A DNA stretch of 64,000 nt from Dromaius novaehollandiae (taxonomy: Eukaryota; Chordata; Aves; Casuariiformes; Dromaiidae): assembly GCF_036370855.1 (NCBI RefSeq), contig NC_088130.1, positions 67,246,941 to 67,310,940 on the forward strand, read 5' to 3'. The position numbers and the translations under genes were made by a program. Of this stretch, positions 1-13,900 are shown one piece after another. A model generated the notes under the pieces. That model was not told the DNA's origin. It saw only the letters and a list, made by a program, of their open reading frames with translations, and ran no database searches. How positions within the stretch are numbered: position 1 is the stretch's first letter; every line of letters begins with the position of its first letter.

Positions 1-3000
1 TATTTTGTCATTGCAAGCAATGGCTTTTTTTTTTTTTCATGGTTCTCAAGATTTTAGCATCTTTGTATTAGGAGCTCAGCACTGCGAATTAAGGAACATC
101 CTCAGCTACCATCCTGGCCAATGAGGTTTGGAGGCTCAAACCCTTATGTACACTCTTGGAAAAAGTAAATAACATGAATCCTATTCATTAGGTATTCTAT
201 TTTGTTGCCACTGGGGACAGAGCTCCAGTTTTGTCATAGTGAAGAACTGAATGTACAAATTAACAGGCCCAAAAGTATAAAGCTCACTTCTTTGCTCACT
301 CATTCAAGGCTCTTGGGGTCTCACAGGATCTTCACCTCAGATGAACTGAAGATGGCTGAGAACATGATAACCCAACCAATATGCTGGGTAGACCATCACA
401 CCATTAAGACAGCTTCTTGGCATATAATTGCAGTGAATTGCAAAACATATTAAAAGGACAACAGAGAATAAGAAATCAGGGGTCTAGGAAACAGCCTCAT
501 ATTTTACTTCGGATAACCAGCACCATAGAACTTTTTAACTTAATTCCCTGCAAGGATGTTCTAAGATTTCTAAGGCTTTGCACAAGATACAGAGAAAAAG
601 GTAGAAAGCTGAGCAATAGCCATGGAAAACAATGGCTGATACATAACTAGCAAAAATAACCCAATATTAGATGAAGAACAACTGGTTGAAACTACATCTG
701 AGCAAGATTACATTGTTTCTGATGGAGGACAGCAGTATTTCAAAGTGCCTGCAGCCACCATCTAGTCTTTCTTGGGTTGAAAGCATACATCCACAGTCAG
801 CCAGGTCACCTGATAGCTTTGGGGTGCGGCTGAATGTTTCATTAAGTACATTTGTACTGACTGCAAGTACTCACAACTTCATCACTTCTTATAAAACCTG
901 CATTAATGCAATATACATGGAAATGAAGCTTTTGGTGCCCCAAAAGCTTCAACAAATACAGAGCACTGTGGGATATCGCCCCACATTAGCTGTCGCAAGC
1001 AACCTACACATACCATCCATGCTCTCGGTTCTACCAAATACTGAGCCAAGTTAATGATACCAGTTTTTATCTCTACGGACTGGTCCTAGGAATCTAAAGA
1101 ACTGGCTAATGCACTGGGATGAAACGCCCTGGTTAGCTTGGTTTCTCTGGCACAGGGGAGTTGTCTGCTATCAGAGTAAGGCTCATTGTCTGAAGCTGTG
1201 TAACGAACTCCCCTGGACAGTAAAAAACACTCCAATTGCAAGCCATGCTTCCACATTGTACATTAGTTAAGATCTGAATCAGTTCCTGCTGAAATCAATG
1301 AGAAAATCTTCATTCACCTTAACAGATGTTGAATCATGCATAGGTGTTAATGTAACTATCTCTTGAGTCTTCAGCTGCAGAAGACTTCTGTGTTAGTACT
1401 CAGATAACCTGAAGTTCTTCACTTACTGTGCTATTTGATCCTCTCTGTGCAAAGTTTAATCTTCACTGTTCATTGGTTTTGATATGGCCACTATTCTTGT
1501 GAAGTCTGACTATCTTATGCATTTCTAATGCATTTATTCACTCAGTATGCCTTTTACTTAGAAGTTCTACATTTTCATCTAATACATCACTCTGATCTCA
1601 CAGAATGAGATGTCGGGGTCTCAACAGCATATATTAAGTTATATAGTTAAAAGAGAAATAGTTGTTACAGAACATACACAGGAAAATAGTATGTATGTAT
1701 GACTAAACATGTTCCTGTATACCTGTAAACATATAAAAGATACTAACTAAAGAAATGCTCACCAATTCAGTGCTAAACTGTATATCTAAAAAGCCTAATA
1801 ATATCTATTTCAATTAATATCTTTAAACACCAAACCTTTTACAAGGAGGTGATAACACATGATAAACTGCAGAGCCATGCAGTGAAAGATATCTACTGTG
1901 CATATGCTGACATATAGTTAGTTTTGTGCTCTTTAGACATGTCACTGGAGACCTGTAAATATATACAAATAAATTAGGTCAGTAAAATTTAGCCGGCAAG
2001 TTTTCCACTTGGTGGAAAGAATTATTCATTAGGGGAAGGCTTGTTTTCAATTGGTATCAACAGTTTGGAGTTGGATGTTAGATTAAGACTCTCAGGAGAT
2101 GTCTAGCGATAGCACAGTAAGAAAGGTGATCAAAGGTGAACAGTAAACACAGTTTATGACATAACTTTGTAGTTATTCACTGCACAGTCTCAGTATCACA
2201 TTGATACAGTTCTTTCTTATTTTCCTGTATTCTCAGCTTACAGACATCACACAGTATGCAAATAATATCTGTAACACACTTATGTGCAATACATATGTTC
2301 CAGCCAGAATTATCCCTAACTCCAAATCCCTTTCAGCCTCCTAATACCTTTCAGCTCCACAGTCATTAACATGACACTAACTTTGAAATTTGCATCTTTA
2401 TATTTATATTATCACCTTTGAAATTTATACCTGAATTGTGTAGTTAGAGACCATTTGTATAAAAAGCACCTGTACCCTGAACTTCTTACTCTTCGAAGGG
2501 GTTAAATAGATTGAGAATAGTATCGTAGTTCAGTGCCTCATAACTAGTATTTACCTTGCAGCCAAGGGTTTTGCCTTCCCGCTGCACTGAATAACAGTTC
2601 AATTGTCTCTGTCAAAGGTGCCTAGAGGGAAGAATCTATATTTATTAATTCTCTTATCTCAGCAAGACAATATCTTTTTTTGTCACATTCAGTTTTCTGA
2701 TATGCCAAGTGCCCAGACTGAAGACTTTGAATATACAGACTATAGATGGGTACATAAACGAGGCAACAAAAGTAGCAATAGATAGATAAAAAGAATCATT
2801 TTCCCTTGCTCTGGGCTAAAACAGCAGCTAAGTTCGTTCTATTCATAAAGCTTCCTTGACTAGTTAAACCAACTGAGCAGCGGGTAGCAGTGATACAGGA
2901 TCGCATTACAGCAAAGCGCTGTAACAGGAATTGCAGCACTGCTGCGGTTCAGTGAGGCTGTATGATTTTTGGCAGGTCAGATTCTGTACTTCCGCTTGCC

Positions 3001-6000
3001 TTTGAAATGCTATCAGCACCACAGCTGTAGTGGCGTATGGTTACCAAAATATACTGTGATAGTATCGCTAATAAAAACATAATTTATCCACAGAGAGCTG
3101 TACTTACAAGTAGGTAATAAATGTCAGGTTTTTTCTTATAATTATTTTATTCTTTCTCTGACTTACTGATTTCTAAGATTTCCCCGGTATTTATTGAACT
3201 TGACTACACATGACTCAGGTCAAATCAATAGGGACTGTGAGTACCATACATTGAAAGGTACTTTTTTAACCATCCACAGCAAGACTTCACCGTAAGTTGT
3301 TCTGCACTAAACAAACCTTTGCTTTTTAAGATAAACATGCTGGAGTGTGCCCTATGCCAAAGCTGCTAATGAGACAGTCTTCCCAGCAGGGAAGTTTTCT
3401 AAAACTGAGTTTCCAGGAACACACCCCAAATATGAACCCCAGACTGGTGCCGATGGCCTGCGACATCCACGGAGCTCTTTGGGGATACCGCAGCTTACCC
3501 AGCTGACCATAGCCACAGCCAGTTTCCTGACTATGCACATGGAGTTGCCTGAGCCTTCAGATACCTGTCAGTCAGAAGAGTCTTACTACAAATTAGCAAG
3601 CACAAAACATGCAACAGCACATCAGTGCTTCTTATAGCAGTTTCAAAATAGTATAAATAAAGGAAGTACTCTGGTCTTATCTCACTAGAACATTTTTCCC
3701 CTACTAGGCACTGGAAGGATTTCAAGTGAAACCATGTCTTTTTTAGAATACATATTCTCTCATAAGGAAAGCCTAGGGCCAGATTCTCTGTACTCATTCC
3801 CTCGGGGGTTTGTACCTGGTGCCTGTGCCACTGCCACTCTTCACTGCTCCGTCATCGGTGAAATTAATGGTGCCGGTCCAATTTGCCAATTCCTCTCCAT
3901 TCTGCCAGCTAAACTGCAGCCCTCTAGCAAGAAAACGAGGCAGTTGATATTTGATATCATTCATTAGGTTAATTCTTTCAGCATGAGATCTTCTGTCCTT
4001 TTTCTTAACACAGTGGATATGACACATTCATCAAAAACAATAAAAAGATATCAAGAACCACAGGTCTTACTTATGCAAACAATTAACTTGCATTCCTCAT
4101 AGCCAAATTCTGCAAGCCCTTGGCTGCAGACAGCACCAGCCTCCCCATCCAAGTTAGAAGGCCAGTAATCATATGTGCTCATTAGCAACACACATATGCA
4201 TGGCACAAGGTGGAAATTTCATTCCCAGACACAGAGGCACAAAAAGCTGGACATAGTATGGAAAACTGCAGTGGATCCACAGGGCCAAAGAGGCAAATCC
4301 CCAAACTTCAATTTTACAACTACAGTTGTTATTAAAGGTGGTGGGGACTGGGTCTTTCCTCTGATTTATTGGCCATGACATCAAAAGACTTATCATTATA
4401 TGTGATATTTGATGACTTGTCCTAGTCACTTGATACTAATTCTTCTCCCTCTTTGGGAAGATGACATATTTTTAAGCAAAGGCATATCACAACCATCACT
4501 ACTCCCGGCTTTCCAAACTTTCACAAATCCATCGAAAGTTCTGCGAGGCCTGCAGTCTTTTGGAAACTACCAAGTATAGTTGGGTAGAAATCTCACATAT
4601 ATTTAAAAAAGCTGGGTCTGAAATGTTTGATAGTAAGAGCCAAATCCTTCCTTTAGCTCAGAAGTCAAAGAAAAAGAATTTTGCAGATTGTTATTTTTAA
4701 TCTTCTCCATTTTAACCCAATTTCATGATTTTAGAAGCCTGGCAGCTGAGTTGTGAACATTTGGTGCTGCCAATGCTGAAAGTTAACGCCCCGGCTGGGC
4801 TCTGCGGGGACAGCCAGGAAGCTATCTGCCAGCAACCACTCTGCCCGCAACCAAGGGCATCCAGGTCCTGGCTAGGTTTCTTGGTCAACAGGCTGATTAC
4901 AAGCCTGTAAGCATCTGGAGCATCTCTCAGACCATTTCCTACTGCTAGTTGAATTGGCAGCAGTTATCTGCACAGGAAATTAAGCAGGAAAGACCTGCGG
5001 CATTAAAACAGAGCCTCTCTGCTTCCCACAGCAAAAAAGGGGAGTAGTTCTAACTGGCTCCAAAAACGTATGGTAGGAGCTTATTTGTACTGTATTGCAG
5101 AAATATGTGTGCACAGTATTTCCTTGTTGCCACAGTCATTTTAACACATTTGGAAATCCCAGTTGGCCTGGGGATTTACACCACCTTGTCTAACTTTAGG
5201 TATCTGCAATGCAGGCACGTCCATCTGAGCTAATTTTCTGCGTTCTTAAAAATCAGTAGAGAGTGGCTCAATACAGTCAGTGCAGCTTAGGCAAAGATAC
5301 ACCTGATCGAAGGCTGGCCTTTACCCTGGGATGAACTTATCCACCCCATAAATTCTTCTGACCATACTGACTAGGCCTCCATCAGCAGTAGCGGGAGCCC
5401 GGGGTGGCTTGTGCTGTGGGCACACAGGTTAGACAAAAGCATCCCACCACCCAGGTGAAGTGCAATGCACGTCACCACAAATGTCCTTTTCCCTCCTGGA
5501 AACTATGTGTTTTGAAAGAATTTCTGAAGATTGCTCTTCTATGTTTTGTTTGGTTGTTTTTTATTGAAAACAGACTTTTGGGGGAAAGCATTTTGCAGGG
5601 TGAAGGAATTCTGAAAGCAGAAGGGAGTCTTTAAAATACTCAGAATTGAAGACCATAATGAAATACTCTCCGAAACTCCTCCCCTGCCTGCTAAGCTGCT
5701 ACCCACCTCAAAAGCTGGGAGAAAAGCACTATGAAATGTTTAAAAAGCTCCTTCTGAACCTTTTAAATGCATTTTCATTTCTTGCATTTTCCCCAACTTT
5801 CAAATTTTGCTTTTTAAAAAAATTTTTTTAAGTATAAAAATGTGAATATTTCAAACACAGAAGCTAATTTTTTGCTCATAGAAGACCCATTCTGACTTCC
5901 TCTTAGTTAAAAATATGAATGCAATTCCCCTACTTTCCAAATGATCAGGAGAGATAGAGAACAAGTGGAAGAGACTATACCGATTACTATAAGCAAAATG

Positions 6001-7834
6001 AGATGATACTGCACACTTACAGCTTGCCTTCAGCTTGGAAAGAGCTGCTTTGGTGATCAACTTAGAGGATCGGATCAAACACAAAAAATACAACAAGCAA
6101 AGACTTCTCTTCAGCCTCTCCTGAGATTTAAATTATCATCTGGGAGGATCTTTCTCCTTCCACTGACTATAAGGGTTATGAGCTATGGCCAGGGAGTCCC
6201 TTACCTTCCACATGCCTCTGACTATTTTTATCAGCTGAGGTTACCCAAGGTGACTACTTCTGCGTAGAACATTGGTGTGTAGAAATAAGAGAAAATTCTC
6301 ACTTTAATGAAGACACCTTCACTTTTAGCCTTGTTGAAACAAACACTCATGATTCTCTCCTATGTACCACATGATCTTAACACATTTTTTTGCTGCTCTT
6401 TCTGACCCTGACGGAAAAGTGTTTCATTTCAATGTACATGTCCTTGTAAAAGATATCTAAAGGTATGCCCTTAAAAATATGTTTTAACTGCTAAGGGCAG
6501 CAGTGAATGATGCATGAGAAGAAGTAGTAGAATTGTAGGAAAAACAAGTTTGATTTGAACTTTTTAATTGGATTTAAATTAGCAATTCAAGGTTTGGATG
6601 CTTGTTTGCAAACTGAAACAGACAGCAGTAATATAGATATATAGCTGATATTGGTGTGCCCTTCAGAGTTGAACCCTCCTAAAACACAGCCAGTATTCTG
6701 GCAGATGAAATGAAGAATTAAAACTTGCAGCAAGGTTCCTTCCCCTCGTACATCTCTACTCCGCAAGTAACCGCTGGAAGTAAAGCTAAGCAAACGCTCA
6801 AAGGCAGAGGGGAGAATCTGTTCATAAAGCAAAAGAAATGATACAATCACTCTTTAATGCCCTCCTCTCAACAAGCCTCTTTTGGGAACACTGTGTACGG
6901 AGGAACCCAGCTTAGAGGAGGACATGTGCATTTTGGGTAAGATCCAAGAGGAGATCAGGAAGACTAACGCTGAGGAATGGTAGATATGTCTTACGAGGAA
7001 CAGCTTAAAATACTTAGCTTTGAAATGGCAGAATGGGGGATCTAATCAAGGTACAAATATATCTAACGAGGGCAAGCAGGGGTCTGGGTATGAACCTTCT
7101 CCCCCTACATGGTAAGGACAAATCACAAGGTTGTGGGCTGAGCTTAGGGGCAGCAGCAAGCGTCTGATCCTGTACCGAGCGGAGAAAGGTGGCTATATGG
7201 TGCTCTCCTTCTGACAAACAGGAACTCAAGAGTTTAACACCACGTGGACTTAGAGCACAAAACACATCACAGAAGAAACATTACACTGCTCATAGGACTG
7301 TGTGTCTCACTGAGAGTCTGCAAGACTGGGCCCAAGCTGTTGTACTGCATTTTCTGGAGTAACGGTACAATAAACCGATTCCTCCTGCTAAGAACAGCTC
7401 CCATAAATAATAGTTTGTAGCATTAGGACTGAGTAGAAATTGAGGATGAGTCATTTGAAAACACTGACCTGAATTAATTCTGTTCCTAACAAGATTACTG
7501 ACAGTCTTACCATTGATTCCAGTCAGCCTTGAGTCAGGAGATATCAAGTTAAAAAATACGGAATTTGCTAATCCTCTCAGTTGTGAGAGAGTTTTTGCAA
7601 CTGTAAGTGTTCATAAATGCTGTCTGCCCAAATCTGTAAACAGCCTGAGAAAACAGACTGGAGATGTGAACTGCTCCAGCAGTATATTTCTTTGGGGTAT
7701 TAGGGCAGTTAAAATCTAGCACATTCACTCTCAGCCCTAACTATCTTACATTTTAATAGGCAGACAAAGAAGAGGTAAATTAAGCTTCTGTGAATAAGAA
7801 TTGCAATAGGAAAGCATATGTAGCATGGAAATAT

Positions 7835-7918
7835 GGAAAAGGAAGAGAGAAAGAAGCAGGACAAAGAAGGGGGTGAAAAAAAGTTAAAAGAAGGGGAGAA
7901 AGACAGGAACTGGAAATA
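7835..7918 (+). repeat. Polypurine tract
   Basis: About 84 bp made almost only of A and G on the plus strand. It explains the pyrimidine-derived, hydrophobic minus-strand ORF that overlaps it, which I do not regard as a gene. Confidence 0.7.
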
Positions 7919-10900
7919 GACATATTGGTCCTCTACGTAATTTGAACATTTCATGTCAAATAAGAAAAAAAAAGGGAAAAAAAGCTTGGGATCATTACCA
8001 GTGACTCCTCATGGTGGAACTGGGCCACTTGCTCAATTTGTCCTAATCTTATTTCCTTCTAAAATGGTTCCCCAATGCATGATGCTGATGATGACAAGGG
8101 AAGTCTTTAAAAAGATGTAATAACCAGAAACACTCTTATTTCAGAGATGTTTTGTTCTGCCCATTGGCTTTGAGCAAATTTCTTATCGGGAGAGTTCTGC
8201 TATGGGCAAAAGGAGTATTTATATACTGGTTTATAGACATCAGTAATCATAGGACTTATCCCTAACAAACAGGAGTGTAAGCACCCTTGTACTAGCAAAA
8301 TCCCTAAGTTGGATGTCTTAGCAATAAAGACACGGAGTTTCAAGTAAATGTCAAGGCAGTATTTTGATCCTAATCGGTAGCTCTAAATGTTGAATCAGTG
8401 TGTGGCCAAATAAACACTGGCATAACGTGAGGATAGCAGGAGGGGGTAAAAAAGAACCAGAAAATTAACAGCAACCATAATTCTGATGGGCTTGTCAAGA
8501 CTGGCTGTCAGGAAGTAGCAGGAAGCAAAGCAGAAGCCTGTTGCTGTAATCAAACAAAAAACAATTCCTGCACAAGCGGGGGTTTTAATAGCAGAGAATG
8601 TCAAGCAATTATAGGGTTTCTGAACCATTAAACAGACAAGAATAAATAAGTGGACAGACTGCAGCAAGAGGCCCAGGAGCTGTGCTGCCACCTTATCACA
8701 GAGATCCCACCTCAGGGGTGTCTCACTGCCTTTCTGAAAATTCAGCTCAGACAAGAAGGCAAGGCTCTCATACGAGAGGTATTCTACAGCTGGTAAGTGG
8801 AGAAGACCCAAAGACTTTATGTACTTGCTGGCATCCTGCCTGCGCTCTAACCAGACAGCAGGCCATGATCACGCATGCTGCAGATTTTTTCAGGGAAGAC
8901 CTTCATGCTTTCGAGGCATAAGAGCAGACTGGGGCAAGTGGATGAGTAACACAGCGATCAGCACCTCCATGTAACGAGGACTGAACGGCCACCAGGGCAT
9001 CACACAGAGGGCATGAGAAGGCATGGAAGAGCACATTCCCCTCCAATGCCAACCTGTTCCCCAAAACTGCCAGCTCACCTTATTTTATCCCAGCCAGTAG
9101 GCTATTTCCACTCATCTTTCAAAGTGACAGCCACCACTACCCTCATCCTGCATCTATCAAAAGCAGGCTAATAAACCCAAAAGCAAGCAAAAGTGGACAA
9201 AAAACAACATTATTTTGTATCTGTGAAGAGAAGCCAAAATCAGTTTGCTGGTCCCACAGATGGTCAGGCAAGGAGGAAGCAGAGAGTAGAAGGAGGACGA
9301 GAATGCCTCCAAGAGCAAGACAAATTGCTACATTTTGCTCCTGAACGCTGTCTCCTATTTGTTTTCACTTTCTCTGCTCTTTCTTTTTCTAATTCTCACA
9401 TTTCTTTCCTATTGACTAGCTATGCTCCTAGCAGAGAGGCCAGCAGGAAAAGATGACAGTAAGCTCGGCTTTTCTGAATCTGGCTCCTGTTTCAATTGTA
9501 GGTTAATAGCATCTACATTAATTTTATACACCGTTAATAATTTTAAAATCACATTTCCACAGGCCCAGTCATGGTACTGTGCACTGTTACATGCTACCCC
9601 AACCCAGAAGCCATACGCAGCCCCTGCAGCAGACAGCCTAGGCTATGCATTGGCTTCCTGAACTCAGTGGAAAATTACTTACTCCCACTGTACCTGTTTC
9701 CCTCTTTCATAATTCTTGTGCCCTTGAGAGGAAGAACTGAAGACTTGCATGTTAATGCTCATGAAATGAAAAGTCCCTACACTTGTAACAGTCCCTAGAC
9801 TATAACAGGGATGTCACAGAGGTACAGGAAAATCATATGATTAATCCTGATGAAGATCCAGTTCCTTCTTTCTGCAAAATACGGAGAACATGACTCATTG
9901 TGTCCACAGGCTGTATGGAAAATAAAACAATAGTATGCCTGAATGACCTACAAACAAGAGCCACTGAAAACACTTACCAAAATGGACCAGAGACAGGGAG
10001 GAGATTGGATAAGAAAGGGGAATAATATCAGGAATCTGCAGTGTGACAGGCTGATGCACAAGTGAAGACAAGGATAGGAACTGATGGAGATAACAACAAG
10101 TGAAGTTTGAAAGAAAACTGGGGATCCTGATGTGTTTGCTGAAGAAACAGCAAGCTTATTTACACCACGCTTGAAAAGATTTCAGAGGGGCTTGAAAAGT
10201 TTTTAATTCCTAGATGCTATGGGGTAAAGCACCCACTGAGATCTTGCCATCAAACCAGAACCAGCAGAGTCAAAGCAGACTAGCCTCTGTGTCCAAAATC
10301 TCCCCTCTGCTGACAAAAGGGCTGGACTCAGTAACTCAAGACAGTTAAGTTAGACGACAAGTGAGAGGCACATGCTTACTTTAATAGTTTACTATCACTT
10401 TGAAAGCTCCAGTCCATTCTTAAATAAATATTCAAGGCACAGCGATCTACAAAGACACAATATGGATGAAAGAAATGCGTATCTGCCTGTAACAAGTCCA
10501 GGTCCAGATTCACCTGGGCTGTAATGGCAGTAGAAAAGTGTGTGAATTGGCCTCTTTCAGTAGAGAATCCATGGGCATAATCCTGCCACACACAGCATAA
10601 AGAGATCAAACATTTCTGGGACCAACTCACGTACTTGAACAAGATGCTCCCATATGTGAGCATGTATGCCCACATGTGCTCTTATGTGAGTCGACCGTAA
10701 ATCTCATGTTTGCATTCAGCGGAAGCAGATTTGAGTCTGACCTGTCCAGTTTTGAAATATACTTATTTCTCAAGTGAAATGAGCAAAATGCCAATTTTAG
10801 TCTGGATACATCCACATGAATATTTCTGCTCACTGCATTAATAGAGACCAATCGGATATGAAATCTTTGTCTCAGCGATTTGTGGCTGTGAGGTCTGTAG

Positions 10901-13900
10901 CTGCACAGATGGCCTAATGACCTTGCAAGTTGGGTAAACGATGAGCTGATTCCTTGTTATCTTACTAGGAGAAGATCATTAAAAAAGGCTTTGAAAATGT
11001 ATGAAAACATGAGGGAGAGCAAGACTGGTATATTCACAACGAAAGGAAAAAATCAAACAGTATGGGTCCGATAAGAAGTGAAATCTGGATGGAGAATGCT
11101 GGAAATGGGCACATCTGCTTCATCGTGCATTGGGTTAAGCAGTATTACATCAGGGACAAGCTTGGCCCAACATGTTAGAGGGAAATAGTAGTAATAAAGT
11201 GGTGGAGGAGTCTGTTTTGACTAGCACAAAGAGCAAAATTGAAAACATAGGTGGGAAGCTTCTGGATTATAACCACTATTATACAGAAAAAAAGGTTCTC
11301 TTTCATGTAGCACAATTCACATCTGGGATAAACCTTGTATCAGATATTCATATACATCTTCTGAAAAAAAAGTATCTAAAATCACTTCCCAAGAAAGATA
11401 AAATAAACCCAACACTAACATTCAACTAGTCTGCTTACAATAAAAGAAATGTTGACCAGGGCACCAAGGACATCAAAGGCTACCTTTCAAAACAATACAG
11501 ACTTTCTGTTTCTGGTCTGTGGCTGGAAGATAAACATCCAAGAAGTGGTAGCTAATTAGCTTGGATTCATTTTGTAATAATTATTAGTAACTAAAATATT
11601 ATTTGTAATAAGTAAGGGAAACACAAAACCCACAACAGAATGAGTTGACAGTGAGGAAGGCTGTAAACTTCTCTAGAAGAAAGGCCAATCAAGCCCCAAG
11701 CACACTGAGAGTCGCAGGAAATCCCAAATATTTTAAGATATCAGCAAATTCGGTCAACATTTGAGACAATAGCTCAGTGCAAAGATACCTGACCCAGCTT
11801 GGGTACCACAAGCAATCTTACCACACCATTAGAGATCTAACTGAACCAATTGTTTTGCATCTCATGTTTCCAAAGCTAATATATTTAGAAGCAGGTCAAG
11901 CATCCCTACACTGCATTATATTCTGCAGTGTAAACACAGCCAAGGAGCCCCAATTGCACGGAGGATCTGTGCTGAACAGGATGAGCAAAATGCCATTTAG
12001 AGTCAATGTGTCTATACTCAATATTAGCCGCAGGAGTGGGCAATATTCCCTCTCTCCACGCATAGAAGCAGAAGGCATGATCTCATCCTACCATGTGTGC
12101 ATGCCCTTCAAGCAGTTGACTGCACAAGATTTTCAACTGGGACTGTGAAGATTGCAGCCTTGACTGTATTTGTTCTTAAGGAAAGTGCCATGAAACTACT
12201 AGTGACAGAGATTGCTTTTTAAGGTTTTCACCATGAGAACTAAAGCATAGAACTAAATAAATAAAGAGGGGATGGAAGGACCATGACTTTCTGCAGGGCC
12301 AATGAAGAAGCAGAATGGTTGCAAGCAACCGAGCACAAGGACACCTCAAAGAAATGGGAGGTTGACTCCACAATTTGCCTGAGGAAGACATGGACTGCTG
12401 AGCAATGAATACACTTGAATTAAAAAATAAGAAAGGAAATGAAAAAGCAATCAAGGGTAAGAATGAGGAACAGTGAAAGTAGGAAAATGCAAAGCTTTGC
12501 ACAGCAATTAGGTCTGAACAGAATTCAGAGAGTGTAAGAACGATCGGGAAACTCAAATCAGGTCAAGAATAAAAGACTGAATTACCAGGACATCTGCAAG
12601 AGTAGCCATGGAGGCGAGCACTCACAGCTAGAGCCGTGGGGGATGCAGGTGTAGCAGAACTCAAAATCCCAGGGTCCAGACAGCAGAGAAACACGAGGAA
12701 CAGAGCTGCATACCAAGGCATGCCACCCAACCCTTCAAAGGGGGTTAGATCTCCAAGAAAAACATACCCAAAAGCCAGTACGCTGAACAAGGAGCCAGCT
12801 GAGATAGTCAGTGGAAAATGATAATAAAGCTGATTTTTAATTCCCATTCCTCTCAGAGCATTAGAGTTCTTCCTTACTGAGATACCTATTTATGTTTATC
12901 TATGAGCCTTCCCCTCCTGCACTTGAATTCATAAAATATCGTACTTAGGGGAGGGCCTTGAGAGGAACAGAACAGCAGCAGGCAAGCACCATGGATTAGA
13001 CAGGATTTACGGATTTGACTTTCCACAAATGTAGGTAATGCTGAATTTCACACCTGCTCACATACATGGAGGGCAGACACCTAAATTTTTCAAAACAATA
13101 TAAAAAAACAGACAGCAGGTTATAACAGATATGCTTTTGAAAGAAATGTCACAGGTTTTAAACCAGTTTCGATGGAAGGGGTTTGATTTACTGGTTTTGA
13201 ATGACGGATCAGAACTTGACCATTACTTTTTCACACAGAAGCAGCGTATCTGTGTAAATTACAGAAAGCAGAGTGATCCCAGTTATTAAGGAAAATATCC
13301 AAAAAGATCTATTTGAATGGACAAAAGTAGGCCTAGATCCCCACACAACAGAGGGACAAAAGCAAGCTGCTACTGGCTGTTCTATAGATTAGAATTAGGA
13401 TTTAACTGACCCTGTATTAATCAGTGAGGGTGATGAACACCTTTTTGCTGGTTAACAGGACCCATACAACCCGCCACTCAGGGGCAAGAAGCTTCTGCAG
13501 AGCTACTGCAGCTCAACACAGTTCAAATCCTATGCAAACTATTATTTCCATTCTGGATGTGCTTATGGGGAACTGGAAGAGGGACTGCCAGGTAACCATG
13601 ACCACAGCAAAAGGGGCAAGCGTCTGGAGGTCGCTCTGTACTGACTCACATCCCCTTGGTTTGAGGTGAGGAAGCGCCTGTAACACACCAGGGAATTGCA
13701 CAGACCTCAGGCTAATGCAATTTGCATGCGTTTAAAAAATGGAATAAATGAAAAAGGGAGATTTCATTATCTTAGATTACTGTATACTAGGGAATGGACA
13801 AGCACTGGCAAGCCACAGAGGAGATCTTCAAGGGTTTTTGCCATTTTAGCAGTAGAGGTGCAAGATAATTATGTCAGGAATAATGTAAGTCTACAGGGAG

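Noticed and set aside
7709..7954. Phe/Ser/Leu-rich minus-strand ORF
   Set aside because: It is a translation of the complement of a polypurine tract; the low-complexity composition explains it.
13515..13535. GTTCAAATCC resembling a tRNA T-loop
   Set aside because: No paired stems and no cloverleaf in the flanks.
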